Position numbers and translations under genes: made by a program
Part shown: piece by piece, positions 1 through 13,100 of the stretch
How the letters are laid out: every line of letters starts with the position of its first letter
How positions within the stretch are numbered: the first letter of the stretch is position 1
NCBI GenBank assembly: GCA_013398015.1
Contig: VZRR01011463.1
Location: forward strand, 456,036 to 520,035
DNA length: 64,000 nucleotides
Direction of reading: 5' to 3'
DNA from: Oreocharis arfaki
Taxonomy: Eukaryota > Chordata > Aves > Passeriformes > Paramythiidae
Notes under the pieces: model-generated
What the model saw: the letters and a program-made list of their open reading frames with translations, nothing else
The model's database searches: none
What the model was told of the DNA's origin: nothing

Positions 1-2099
1 GTCTGCACTTAACCTGACAAATGAATATAAGCCTCTAGAGTCCTAATCCAGAGCCCTTTCTACTAGAGGAAAGATAACTAATCTGAGCTCTTGAACTCTA
101 TGAGCGTGAGAGGACTTTCAGCAGCGTTGGCACAGGAAGGCAGCAGCCCAGTGCTGGCACGGGCTGGCCAGAGCTGGCTCCCAGCTGTGAGGCAGCAGAG
201 CTAACGCTGGGGCAGGCCTCTCTGCTCCTGGTGAACGTGCAGAGCTATCCTATTCAGCCTTTACAGTTTTCCTGAGGTTTCCTATCTGCTGCCCCTTTGA
301 ATGGCATCTTCTCAACCAGGGAGCCAGGACATGGTTAGTGCTGCAGCCATGTTCTCACCTTATAGCGCAGTAAAAGTAAGGGGATACCCACAGAAAGGAG
401 ACGTTGGACTGTGGGCCAGGAAAGAGCCAGGGTTGGGTTGAAATACAGTCTCTCTGTCTTGTAGCTCTGCCCCTAGAAGAGTTTAATATGCAGTTAGTAA
501 ACACAGCAAATTTTGCTTCAGTGCTCTGAACCACTTTTTCTATCTTGTACATGGCTTACGTACGAATGTAGGGCAGATTTACCCCATCTATGACTACAAG
601 TTACAAAGTGTATATGTCTTCTTCTCCTCCTCCTCCAACGTGTGCTTCATCCTTGAGCTTCCAACCTGATCCTCTTTTTCTCCCCAGGCTGTAGTTCCTT
701 TGGTCTGCTGCAGTGGCTTTGCAGGCTTGGCTGATGGACTGCTACATATATCCACAAAGAAGCATATGCATGGGCAATGTGATTCATGTTGTGTGAGTGA
801 ACTCATTCCAACAGCTTTAAGCAATCGTTAATTTCCCTCAGGCTCTGCCCCTTCCAGTGTTTGCCACCCCAGCAACAACAATAAGGCAGCATCACCAAGA
901 ATGACCTGTGTTACACATTGACCAGAAGATATTGACCTGGGCTGAGTACTGTTGCCAATCATGGGCCATCCCACATCTACTCACAGAGAACACCACAGTG
1001 GATTGGAGCATTAAATCCTCTCTCTGCAGTTATACTGAATACCATTCATTTTGGACAATGCACAAGAACTGTTTTTGTTATTCATTACCAAGTCCTCTGA
1101 GGATATGCCTTTTTTCTCTCTTTCTTCTGGTGATTGTTCTAAAACCCTTGAATCTTTAATTGGAATGAAAATTTGCTTTATTGCTCAAGAGTCTTAACAA
1201 TATAGCAATTTGAATTAAATGCTCAGACACAGCTCAGCATGCTCCCTTCCACACTGTTCTCAGACCCCCTCTCTCCCATGTGCTATGCAGACATGTACAC
1301 TTTTCTTGCCCCATAAACACATTCTGTTCCAAGACTTCCACACAGAGGGATGCTGTATAACCCCCACTGCATGAACAGCTACCTTCTCCGTCTGCAGCTT
1401 GTTCCTTTTTCATCATAATTCTTCCGTGTATTCTCTTCCTGCCCTAACATCTCCTGTACTGAGATGCATCCTGCCACTGAGGTCCTGACATTGTGACTGC
1501 CACTGTGGAAAAAAGAGCACAGCACTTGCTTCTCCATGTCTGAGTTTTGTTCCTGGCTGGAGTGATAAGAAGAGCATCCCTCAAATGATGAATTGGTTTG
1601 GGCTTTCAGAAAGAAGGACATTTCCAATGGACTTGAGCTTAGCATCACGAATCTCTGCATAAATTAGTGGTTTAACAAAATAATGATCTTTACCGAAAAC
1701 ATAAAATATTTTCCTTTTCCAAATAAGTTACTTCAATAGTTCTATATCACTTTATCACCCAGCCTTTAGAACAATGACAAAACAGCCAACAGTCTCCAGG
1801 TCTATAGGTTACTTACCTCTCCTCCCCAACACATAAGGATTGCTCATTCATCAGATACTTACTTTTCCCTTCAAGTAAAAGGGGACAGGAAAAGTTGAAA
1901 CAAAGATGACTTTATTCCTGTTTTCTGCTTTCTCAATGCTTTTTTTGCAGGGCTTAAGTGGGAATAGTATTCATTCTAAAAAAAAAAGTGTGTTTGAGTA
2001 CAAGCTCCTGTTTAAACAGGATACATTTCAGGCTGCCAAGGGGACTTTTACAGAACTAAATACAAGGGTCTTAACTGAAAAGGAAAATTAATTTAATAT
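1..2099. other. Intergenic DNA, no gene recognised
   Basis: No exon-like open frame with convincing splice borders was seen on either strand, and the longest frames are at chance length. Positions 120-240 are somewhat GC-rich with repeated GCTGG-type words, but I cannot assign them to a repeat family. Confidence 0.6.
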
Positions 2100-2760
2100 C
2101 ATGACAGAGCCTTTTTTATTATTTATTTTTACAAGGGACTATTCATGCGTGTGCACGATTCCTTAGCCTTATGTAAGCGACATGCTTTTTTGCATCTATA
2201 AATACTCAGGTTATCATATGCAGGACATTGATTTTATGGGTGATACCACGTCTTATATTCGGCGCAGAAGGACAGTTCAGATGACTGGCTCGTAATTATT
2301 TCTTTTTAAATGTGTAATCCATGTGTTTCAAAAGCTGCTTTGTTGTTGGAGAGATGGCCTGAAAAAAAAGCTCAGCAGCTTGTTATTTCGCGCAACCGGG
2401 CTTTCACCGTCGCGGCGTCGAGCAGAAAGATGAGTCCGCTCGTGATGTTTACCCACCTTTGGCCCGTGTTTGCCTAATATATATGAAAGGGATCCTGTTA
2501 TCATCAGGCAGGCATTCCGGAGGAAACACTTTGGTAGCCGCAGCCAGGGAGGGGAGTGGGGGATGCTGCCTCCCTCCCTCCCTCCCTTCCTCCGCGCAGC
2601 GCGGCTGGGGTCTGTCCGTCCCTCCAGCACCATCTAGCGGGACCCCCGCGAGTGCCGGCGGCTGGAGGTCCCTGGGAATGCTCCCGTGGTCTCACCAGAG
2701 AGCATGGATACGTCTCGCCTTATGGCTGTAATTTTCCCAGGCTGGGTTGTACCTGCCCCG
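2100..2760. promoter_or_regulatory. CpG-rich candidate regulatory element in AT-rich intergenic DNA
   Basis: The block starts AT-rich (2100-2340) and then turns abruptly CpG-rich. CpG clusters lie at 2388-2440 (including GCGCAACCGG and CGTCGCGGCGTCG) and 2590-2665, separated by AT-rich DNA with a forkhead-like GTTTACCC near 2448. A CCTC-type pyrimidine run lies at 2568-2595, followed by a CTCF-like site. Retained CpGs in otherwise CpG-poor DNA usually mean an unmethylated promoter or enhancer, or strong conservation. No coding exon is evident; the overlapping frames on both strands are by-products of the GC content. It could be an enhancer of a neighbouring gene such as LEF1, or the start of a non-coding transcript. 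This is inferred from composition only. Confidence 0.35.
2627..2640 (-). promoter_or_regulatory. CTCF-like binding motif
   Basis: The + strand reads GCACCATCTAGCGG. This matches the reverse complement of the vertebrate CTCF core (CCMYCTRSTGG) with a single mismatch, C for T at the third-last core position. It lies inside the CpG-rich block at 2.1-2.76 kb, where an insulator or loop anchor would be plausible. One motif match alone does not prove occupancy. Confidence 0.35.
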
Positions 2761-5700
2761 CTTGCCCATGGGCACGTCTGGGCGCCAGGGCTCGCCCGTG
2801 CTCCCGCTCGGCTTTTGCCGCTGTTCTGCAGGAGCTGGGAAAACCGCTGCGCCTATTTTTGCTTTGGCTTTCCCATCTGTGCAACACATGTCATAGCTGA
2901 GTAAGGTTAATAGAAGGCATAAATAAAGGCAAATGACCACGAAATCCTGAACTCAGATCTGCTGATAATACAGTTTTGCTACTTATCGCCTGATTTGCTT
3001 TCAGCTTTTGGTGTGGCTTTACCATCCTGCTCACCGCACACCAAGGCAGAGGCTGTGCCTGTGTCCCAGGGCAGCTGTGCTGCATGTGCCCTGGCCAGAG
3101 CAGAGAGTGTTTATTTAGAGTTAAAGAGTAACATTTGGCCAGTGGGAAGGGATGCTGAGAGAAACAGACTGGGGCAGAATGCTTTTGTAGCAGAGTAAAT
3201 AGTTTGCTTGAAGAGGGAGCAGCTCACCGGGCTTGTGACAGGATAGGGCACACGTGCTAGGAGTATGCCCAGGGCTATGGCTGCAGAAGTAGAGATTCTC
3301 CAAACCAAAAACTGTCTGAAAACTGAAGCACGATTTCCCCTTACCTTAACTGAAGGGCAGTATTGCCTGACATACGCTGTAGAACAAAACCTGACAGATT
3401 TGCTAAGCTGATATTGCTTAGGTTTTCTTGACCTGGACAGGGGGCAAGACTGCCCTGTAGCCTCCGTGGGGATGCATGACATGGGCCCTGTTCCCAGCAT
3501 CCCGCGACAGGAGTGCACAGAACCGTCATGCTGATGTTCCACTGCAGGAAGCGGCTGGTTTCAAATAAAGATCGCAGTTACTGTGTATTTGCATAAGGCA
3601 GAGCTCAGAGACTTTCTGGCAAGCAAAAGTAGAAATGTCTTTCCCCCAGATGCAAGCAGCCCTTGCCAACCAACTAGTGTTGAAGGTTTAGTCACAGCTC
3701 AAAGAGACCTTCCCAGTGAACCATGTCAGCCTTTTAATAACATGAAGATGCCTTCTAATAGACTCGTCATAGCTGGGTTAAATATACTCAAAGGCCCTCA
3801 GGATATGATTAAAAACTTGTAAACCCCCACCATCTGAAGCTGCAATTCCACCACCTTTCTCTCCTGCATTTCCTAAAGAAAGAGACAACAATTCAGAATT
3901 TTCTTTCAAATCACGTAAAAGTTCAGTTTTCAGTGTGTATTATTAGAAACAAGGGCTTAAATTTACTCATGGAACAGATATGATTGTGAAAAAGTCAAGC
4001 TCCCCCACAAACGTGCCTCACCTATCATCTGAGGCGTGGTTCACATTAGGTGTCTGCTCTATTGGCAGCAACCGTGCCTGGTAGCATCAGCTGCCATATG
4101 AGATGCACACCTATCCAAATTCATCTTTCTGAGGGCACCAAACAGACATGATAAACTAATGTTTGGTCTTAGTTTCACAGCAGAATTAGGTCTCAAGTAG
4201 TGCTCAGGTTTGTGCCTGTTTTAACAGGGTGCTTGAGCAAGCAGTACCTTCTTCAGCATAACCTTGTGTTAGAGAGTCAGGCAAGCAATCTTTTGGTAGA
4301 TTACAGATGCGGCAGTCTCTCCTGACTTCACTGAGGTTTCTCATCTTTTGAGACCTTGCCTGGTTCAGGCCCACAAAGATTATCGGTTCCCTGAGCTGTT
4401 ATTTCTTGGTTAACTCAGTAGTAGTTTGGGGAGTTGTAAGTTGTCATCCAGAATTTCTACCAAATCACTTCTACCCTGGATTACTGATCTGTGTTTTTGC
4501 AGATCTGGCCGGGAATGAAATTTGCTTCTGAGCAGCTGCCAAACAGGGCATCTGTCAAGAAATTTACATAATGTTATATTTCTGTAGTTCTGTACTCTAT
4601 GTAAATAATATTTGCCTCCTGGCATCTTCCTCACAGAACTGATTTCTTCCCTGTGGTTTCTTGCCAGAATCTCGGCCATTTCAATAATTGAGACTCACAC
4701 TGAGACCTCAGAAATGTTAATACCCAAAAGCACTAAAATCACAGAACACTGCATGATTAAGACTGTTCTAAAAACTGCATCAACAATCAAACCCGTCATA
4801 TCCAGAGAACCATCATATTTGCTTGCCCCAGTTCTGTGCCCCTTCATAATCCAACAGATGGAAATTGGAGCAACACCTGCTCAGTTGATATTTGTATGTA
4901 GAGGAAGGTGGAGCGGGTTGGCCAGTACAGTTACGCCCGTTCCATTTCACCCAGCACCAGAATAAGGGGATCAAGGGATGCATGGGAGTGTTGAGAAGGT
5001 AGGCTCCTCACCAGTTTCACCAATCCATATGTAATGCAAAATATCCCATTACCCACAGCCAGCTAGCACCGTGCTCCTCTAGCTCAGTTCAGGAAATAGC
5101 AGCAACCTGAGAGTCAGGAATTTATAACCAGCTCCCAAAGGGTCTCTTTAATCTTGATCCAGGAGGGAATGCATCTCCAGCCTTTATCAGCAGGGTCTTC
5201 CCAGGCAGGGTCTGATTCTTGTCTCTGTTGAGTGCCGTATCAACAAAATCGTATGCACATCTAGGCAGCTACATAAAACAGGTCCAGGTAGCAAGCTGGA
5301 CTGCAGACTGCCTTTGCTGCCTAATTGTTAGCACACTCCTGACACGAGCCAGGGAAAAGCGTACATGAGGACTATTCCCAGCTGTGTGGTACGTTGAATG
5401 CTATGCTGTCTGGCTCCTTCCAGCTTCTGTGGTTTGCTTTACTCCATCCACAACACTGTCCTTCCAGGCTTTGCACCCTTGGGAGGACCCCTGGTGCCTA
5501 CCTGCCCCAGGGCATGCAAGGTATAACCTCAGCATCTCACTATGAAATCTCGGAAGCTGCAACACATTATGACACACACTTTGAACTGAAATAAATAAAT
5601 AAATGAAAAAAAGTAATTATGTATTAGACTTCAGGGCATCTGTGGATCCTACGAAAGACTCTGGAAAGTGCCACATGGTGTGGTTAGGCCATAAAAGGTC

Positions 5701-8450
5701 GCTGGTCCTGTCTGATTAGCTTTATAGTCAAAGGTGTTGGCATTAGAAATGGTGTTGCTATGTTTATAGTGTTTCAGACAATGTAAAAACTCAGCAAGCT
5801 GTGTAATCCACAAAGAAAAACAGTATCAACCAATCACCATCCACAAAGTGGAAGGGTTTTGAAGTATAGGTATCTCTCTAGTTTTCCATAATATTTCATA
5901 TTCTCTCCCATGTTAGCTGTCCTGGTCAAGGCCCATTCTGCTTTCAAATGAAAAGTTACTTTATTACTTAAATGCACAAATCACAGTATTATCTCTCTGT
6001 CTTGATGAACTATGTTTTCTAATGAACACGTGCATGTTCCATATTAATTGACACTATTGAAGGGAATCAGATCCTCATATTTTTAAAGCTGAACTGAAAG
6101 GCATTCATAATTCATTCTCATCGATTTAGCTTTGCAGGAAAGAAGTATGAGAGATAGGAGCTTCTTTGCTTTTTTCATGCCTTTTTGGGAAAGACATTTT
6201 TGTATGTGATATGCTATGAGATGCAGGGAACAAGTGTTTAGAGAGAGAAGAAACATTGCATACATACACAGAATTGCACTGCTTTGAATTACAGCACTAC
6301 AAACCCAAACCAAACCCATCGACTCTTAGTGAAGCTGCTTTGGTTTCACAGGACTATTTTTTTCTGGTCTACTAGAGTACAGACCGGTGAAATCTGAATA
6401 GGCAAGGCACCAAATGGGGCAAAGGCATAACAAAAAGTGCAGGGGGTGTGAGGTACAAGCACATGGCCAATTTGCTCCATGAGATCTGTGTCCACATCCT
6501 GCTAAACATGAGTGAGAATGGAAGATCCCAGCCCAGTGGGAATGCTCAGAGAGGCGGTGTGTTGTATGGTCACAGCAGCAGAACTGGACAGGATCTACTT
6601 CATTTTCAAAGTGTTTTAAAGAGGTAGAAAGGTTGTGATGGGGTCTCCCTCCCTTCCACTTCAAGATCACCCTAGCCAGTTGAGCTCTGGGGGTCAGCAG
6701 ATGCTGTTGCTCTTTGCACGACTTCCCAGGGCACAGAAGTTATGCTGGGATTCTCTGTGTGAGGGCTCAGAAGCATGCTTTGTTGTTGTAATATAATTAT
6801 ATTTTTCTCCAGAGGCTGTTTACACATAGAGTAGTGAACAACTGGCCCTCATTACTTTTATAAAAACTCCTGCTTGATCAGATCATGCTAGGAGGATCAC
6901 TTCAGTCTTCTCTTAATCAGTTTATTTCTTCAGAAGGGATTTTTTCTGCAGTTCCACTGTGTTTCCTATGTATATTCTGGACCAAAAAGAAATAAATTCT
7001 TTGAAGAAGTTGCTTATTTCAAGAGGAAAGATCCTTGTTTAAGTGGGCTCCAGTGTTTTAAGAACTGAGCTAGAAGCTACTAAACTAACAGCATTTCCAA
7101 ACATATTCCTCGGGTGTTTAGCAAGGTTTAGGGAGTTGCTACGGAGGTGTATTTGCCTGCAGATGAGTCAGAATTATTGAAATATGTCCATCTGAATCAG
7201 AAGATTTTATTCCAAATTATGAAAGGGGTGCAAGCCTTCCTCTTTGACCAGCACCTCCCCCTGCAGCTCCCTTCCTGCCAGCCTGCTGTCACTTTGTTCC
7301 CAAAGCACATTCCTCTTTCAGGTCCTCTCCTGCTCTAGTGAGTATGTGGGGGTGTCTTCTCTGCTTCTTTAACTGGAATCTGAGGCAATGTGCCCTTCCA
7401 CCACAGACCTGGCAGAAACTTTTGAAATCAATGGAAATCTTTTCTTTCATTGTCTCTGCTAGTTGTTTGATTACCCACACCCCATCTGCCACCCTTCAGG
7501 GGAATTAGATACAGTCCCTTCTGAATCCTTCTGAAGCAATCCTTCAGGCTGCGCAATTTCTGTATGACCTTGTTCTTCAGGATTGTGTTGTCCTCATCTA
7601 AGGAAATGTAAACAGTAGATTGAAAGGGTGATTTAGGGAAAAATTGCCCTCAACTGGGCATTACGTGCATGATTACCTCAAAAATATGTTTAATAAATCA
7701 GGTTTAACTCAGACCTGAGTGGAGAAAGAAATATTAACAGAAGAGTGATCAAATGTTCCTCTTTCTTCTTCCCATGGTCTATGAACTGGAATGCATTTTA
7801 AATTCTTCAGTCTCATGTCAACAGCAGAAATAAGTGCTCAGACCTGCCGCCAGCAGAGCCCCGTGCTGTTTTGGGCTTGCAATTGCAACAGCTCCCTTTT
7901 GTGTTTTGTGGGCTGTCCTCTGTCTGCAGGAATGTTACATCTTCCTGAGCATCAAGGTGTTTAGGGAACAACTGCTGCCTTGCTTCTTTTTATTTTTTCC
8001 TACAGCCTCTGAACCCTCACACTATCAGAAAAGATACTATCAGTTTCCCCCTTCTGCACTCCCACGTGGGCTTATCTCTGTGGTGAGGAGTGTAATTGCT
8101 AATGCCTGTAGAGATGCACATACAGGTACGAAGATCAAAACGGTAAGCGCCTGTCAAGCATAATTATGATACACCTGTGTGCATGTCTTCATCTGTGTAG
8201 AAAAAACCAGCACCAAACCACTTTGGTTGTGATCTTAACCCAAATTCACTTCACCAGCCTCAGGTTTTTACAGAGCCACTTATCGCTAATTCTGCATTAC
8301 CTCAAAGCAGGGATTTCCCATGTTACCTTTTGCAATGCCAGAAGCACTAATCAAATGGAAAGAGGTCTGATGCAGCCATATGTAACATCATGACCTGGAA
8401 TTGCTTGCTTTTGGCTGTGGGCAACCTTGTTCTACCTCTATGAGGAAGTC
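2761..8450. other. Intergenic DNA, no gene recognised
   Basis: This is AT-rich with no exon series. The frames at 4410-4679 (minus) and 4612-4965 (plus) are about 90-117 codons, show no known motif, and lie at chance length. A short AAAT-type microsatellite sits at about 5590-5605. No repeat family was recognised. Confidence 0.55.
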
Positions 8451-8519
8451 TGGAAGAAAGTGAAATCATTGCAAGAGTCTGCAGCTACAGCAAGGTGAAA
8501 TCTGGGGTACTGAAGGCAC
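8451..8519 (+). repeat. 69-bp exact duplicated segment, copy 1
   Basis: This segment, starting TGGAAGAAAGTGAAATC and ending TACTGAAGGCAC, is identical base for base to 10081-10149 in the same orientation. The flanks are unrelated apart from the bases GAAGT lying one base before each copy. It does not resemble a transposon end, and no target-site duplication is visible. Perfect identity in non-coding DNA implies a recent event or an assembly artefact. Confidence 0.9.
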
Positions 8520-10057
8520 AGAAGAGCAGGTGCTCAGCTGATATCACTATTCCCAAAGTTTTTCATTCAGTGAAATTAAATTAACTTCTTTTCCCAAGTA
8601 CACAGTGTTTCAAATTCCAGGCTAGACAGTATGAGCAGAGAAGTGGTCCCTGACTAGAGTGGATGGACACTCAACTCTATTTCATAAGCATGGATTTTGA
8701 CATCACATTTCTTCTGGCTAACTCTCACACCACAGAAAGTTAAATGAAATTTTTAATTTTCATTCTTAACAGAATGATGGGGTAAGGTGTGATAGGGAAG
8801 TGTCTAGCAGTCTGTCTTCAGAGACCATCCCAGGCACGTGAACCTTGTCGGTCTCCTACAGCTTTTGTTTTCAGTGACACGTTATTTTCTGAGATAATCA
8901 TGATGTCAAAATTGGTATAAACCATATTGTTGCCTTTTTTTTCTTTTGTGTCACATTGGTCTGAACTCAGGGCTGGACACTTCCACTATTTGTGCAATCA
9001 GATATACTATCCCAGAGCAGCTCAGAAATTAGTGACAAACTGTTATGCCATTCATATGCAGAGCCAGAAGGACTGAAATATCTGTGGAAGTGCACTAAGA
9101 CTTGATTGTTCTTTTTGTTGAAAAGGTGTTTCACATCTCAGAAGATTATTTGCTCTTGGAAAGCCCTCCATCTATCAAAAATTTTGTAGCACCAAAAAAT
9201 ATCGTGAAATTTAAAGGAATGGAGTGGTAAAGTTTTTACGCTCAAGAAATCCGGGAAGGAGCCACATCAATAGGATCAGTCTGTGATTCTTCTCATTTGC
9301 AGCAAAGTGAAGTAAATAGTCAATGTTCCACCAAATGTCTTCTTTCCTTGGAGCAAAGCACTCACTGTGCCACCTTTTGCAGTTTCCTCAAACATGATCT
9401 CACCCCAGTGCCTGTGTTCAAAGTGCTAATAAGGAGAAGCAGATGAGGTATTCCTCTTTCACCATATCCCAAGGGATCTGGAGCATTTGGTCTTGTAACA
9501 CTTGCAGCCTACGTGGTCTGGTGAGTTGGGATCCTCTGGTTGTTTGTGGCTGGGGCTGACCCATTTGTCCTTCCTCACCAGGATGTGACTGACTGGCAGC
9601 TCATACAGGTCTTGGCAATTATTTCTCAGTGCAGGTCTCCTCTAGCAGAGCTTTGCATGAAGATGTGGAACATCACAGCCTTAGGTGTTTGTCACCACAG
9701 TGGTCTTTATGTTGAGGTCCTTCAGAAATGGCTTCCTGCAAGCAGGGTATCATCCAATTTCTTCTGCAAGCTGTAAGCTTGGAGAAAAGCAAGCACAGAA
9801 AATTTGGTAACTGATTCCCCAGATGCACACAGATTTACCACTTTCATGGATTTTTAGATTTCATAGATTTAAATCAACTTTAGCCAACACTTCTATTGCA
9901 TTTAATTTACTATATTCACTCTTTGTAATGACTTGTTTGTGCTGCTGCCATTAGGACCCTGTCTTTGTTATTGCTCTTTATTTGGCATCAGAAATGTACA
10001 CAAACTTCTGAGCTGTAAACATTGAAACACATTAAGAGGAGAAAGAGACAAACTGAA
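8520..10057. other. Intergenic DNA between the two 69-bp copies
   Basis: No coding exon, RNA gene or known repeat was recognised here. The frame at 9540-9776 lacks family motifs and splice support. Confidence 0.55.
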
Positions 10058-10097
10058 GATTTCACTTCCACACAGAAGTGTGGAAGAAAGTGAAATC
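10058..10097. repeat. Imperfect inverted repeat at the junction of 69-bp copy 2
   Basis: The left arm (10058-10073, GATTTCACTTCCACAC) and right arm (10078-10097) are reverse complements around a 4-base AGAA loop, with one 4-base bulge in the right arm. Most of the right arm is the first 17 bases of the duplicated 69-bp segment, so the hairpin exists only at copy 2. Confidence 0.8.
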
Positions 10098-10149
10098 ATT
10101 GCAAGAGTCTGCAGCTACAGCAAGGTGAAATCTGGGGTACTGAAGGCAC
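10081..10149 (+). repeat. 69-bp exact duplicated segment, copy 2
   Basis: This is identical to 8451-8519 over all 69 bases. Unlike copy 1, its left border forms one arm of a hairpin with the sequence immediately upstream. That fits insertion by fold-back or template-switch repair at this site, so this may be the derived copy. That ordering is inferred. Confidence 0.9.
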
Positions 10150-13100
10150 CTCCAAAATTATCGTAACATTGAAGGGAATCAAACTTTTAGTTTGCTCATG
10201 CTCTCTGCATTAGAAATTTTAGAATAATTTAAGCTACAAAAATTCAGACACCTACCTAAAATAACTGAGGAAACTTGGCTCCCTCTGTAGTCAGTGAAGA
10301 GAAAGAGAGAATCATCTCCAGATAGTAGTTCCAGCCCAAGAGATCAAAACTGGCTTATTATTTTCCATGAAGAACTAGACATCCTGCACCAGAAATACGT
10401 GTTGCAGGTTTTGCCATTTTCTAATGCTTTCATGCATCTTTCACTCACTTAGTTTCTCACTTACTGAAAAAAACCTTTACAAAAACATTCATGAACCAGA
10501 GAAACTTACATGCAGAATTTTTCACGTGTTCCGAGTCCAGGTCAAGTACAAAGCTTTCTCTTTTGAGAATTTGGATTAAATATTCAAACTTTCAAGAGAG
10601 TCAACACCGGTCTCTGCAACTGAGCCTTATATCTAGTGTCACACCCAGTTAATGCAAAAGCCCCACAAAGTCAGCTCATCCATGCTATTTTATCTGTATG
10701 AATGGGATTTCTGGTAACGGTTTCACACACTGCTCTTCTGCCTTTTCCACCTCTTCTGCTGATATGGGATATAAATATCAGCCTGTTTTCAGTACACACA
10801 GAAGAAATTTTGAATATTGATGAGGTTTCCTTCTGCTTTAAATGTAAAGGGCCATATGAGAATCTTCTTTCCCTCTCTTTCTAACATGTAACTTTACGCA
10901 GAAGTTAAATGACTTTTTTCTTAAGTGACAAATGTGGCCAAAAGGTTTGAGACCCTATAAATCAAGCAAGGTTGCTTTTAAGTTGTCATCTATCTTTTGC
11001 AGTGTGAGTTAAGCAAAAAAAAAATCATATTATCTTCTGTGACAATGAAGATAGAGCTGGTAGGACTGGAAACATGTAACAAAAAAGTAGTTTAACACCT
11101 GTCTACCTTGCTCTGGGGCCAACCACGAGTCCTCTCAGTTTGTTGTTATATCAGTGGGGCGTGGGAATTGCTCATCTGCTGAGTAATTGGCATTGCTCTC
11201 AGAAGGCTCTTCCTTCTTTCTCTGAGATACACACACACACATGTAAACAAACCAGTCTCTTAAACTGCTCGGATTTATTTTAGAAGATAGTTTCACTACA
11301 GTATTTGACAAGAAACGAAAACAAAAATTCCCAAGATTTCTTCAGAGAATTTCAAGGTTTTTAAAACCTGTAAGAATAACGATATTTCGCTCTTGAAGTT
11401 GTTGTCAGGTTTCCAAAAAACATTAAAGAATATACAAAAGCAGTATTTTTCATAAAAAAGCATCTGTTCCCCATTAAGACATGTTTTGCTTGCTTGTTTA
11501 TTTTCTTTACTTATCAATCTGACTTTGTTTCAGAATGTTCCTTTCAACAGATTCCAAAACTGCATAGAATGAGCCCCATCATTCTTGTAATAATTTTCTG
11601 TGCAATATTACTGGCTTCCACACAGCTATTTGCTATTGTGGTTAAACTGAAAGGAGAAGGCATATCCTTCTTGCAACAGATGCTTTATCAAATACATGTC
11701 TTAAATCTATTTCTTTCACTAAATTAAATCAGCTTTGTTGATTCATAAATTTTTGGCTGAGCCCAAACAAATCTCCCACTTAACCTATCAGAAATTTTGC
11801 TCCACTCTAGGATTTTTTAAATCATAATTCATGGAAAGGAACAATTAATATTAGTAAAATATGTTTTACTAGCTAAAGCTTTTAGAAGTCTTTTTTTTTT
11901 CTAATAGAGTTTATCATTTAAGAACGGCATTCACTCATCTTCCAGTGTATCTTAAACCTTGTTTGGTAGATTACTGAAAATTCTTTGAGGAAAAAAACCA
12001 AGGAGGCATCAGGAGCTAATATTGGTGATGAGAAGGATAAAAGCAGTAACCCAGAAGCAAATACTTTGCCTGTTTGAGCGAGAGATTTGAAACTTTCCCC
12101 AGCTTGTGGGTAATATCAGATTTCCCCCTCCTTGTCCCCACCCTCCTACTGAGATCAAAAGACGATATTCCTGCCTCTTTGTAAGCACTGTGCCATCTGC
12201 AGAGCTCCATTTGTAGAAGCAAAGTCCGAACCACCCTCTATTTCCTCACTTAGATGTATGATACAGTCTCTGCTGCCAGAGATCTGATGTGGTAGGAGCA
12301 GTTTTCTTATGTGTGAGCCTAACAAATTGGAACCTGCCCGTGTGCTCATCCTAGCTCAAACAGCTTCCCACAAAGCCAAACATCAGGATCACAGTCAGTG
12401 TTTTGAGGCAAAAAATGAGCAATGGATGCTGATTTTTTTTTAGTGTGACAACTCTAGTGGACAAAAAAGCTGTTTATGAAATATTTGTGGCCTGATAGAG
12501 TTATCTGTTCTCTTCCTACATTGAGGAAAGGTAAGAGGTACGGGAAGCCACATGAAATGTTCTTCAGATGGTGGCCTCTGTCACCGTTCAAAGATGAGTT
12601 ATGGGCCAAAACAGTTGGACAAAAGAAATTTTAAAAGGAAGTAAAAATTGTAATTGACAACTGAAGAGAAACACTTTTTCAGATGGACAAAAGTCAGAAC
12701 TTCATATTTGGAAAAGAGGATTCTCCCATTTTTCTAAAGAAAATATCTGTAAGCAAAATTATTCAAACAAAACAGAAAAGAGAAAAGAAGAAAATTTGAG
12801 ACATGGATAAAAAACCCCAAACCAACTAAATTAAAGTTCACAGCAATTTGTATAACTTAAAAGCTAGAAATTTAAGAATTACGGGTAAAAAGGAATTGTT
12901 TCTACAATAAACATTTCTGGCAGAAATAACTCAGGAATGATTTTGTCTCTTTGGAGGCAAATTATTGTGGACATATTTAAAAGTATTTTTAATAACACAG
13001 AAAAGATGAAAATGCTTGTAAATAATTTTACTTTCATGTGGGAGTGTTCAGACAACATATCACTTTAGTGTTGGGAAGATCCAAATGATGTCACCAGCTG

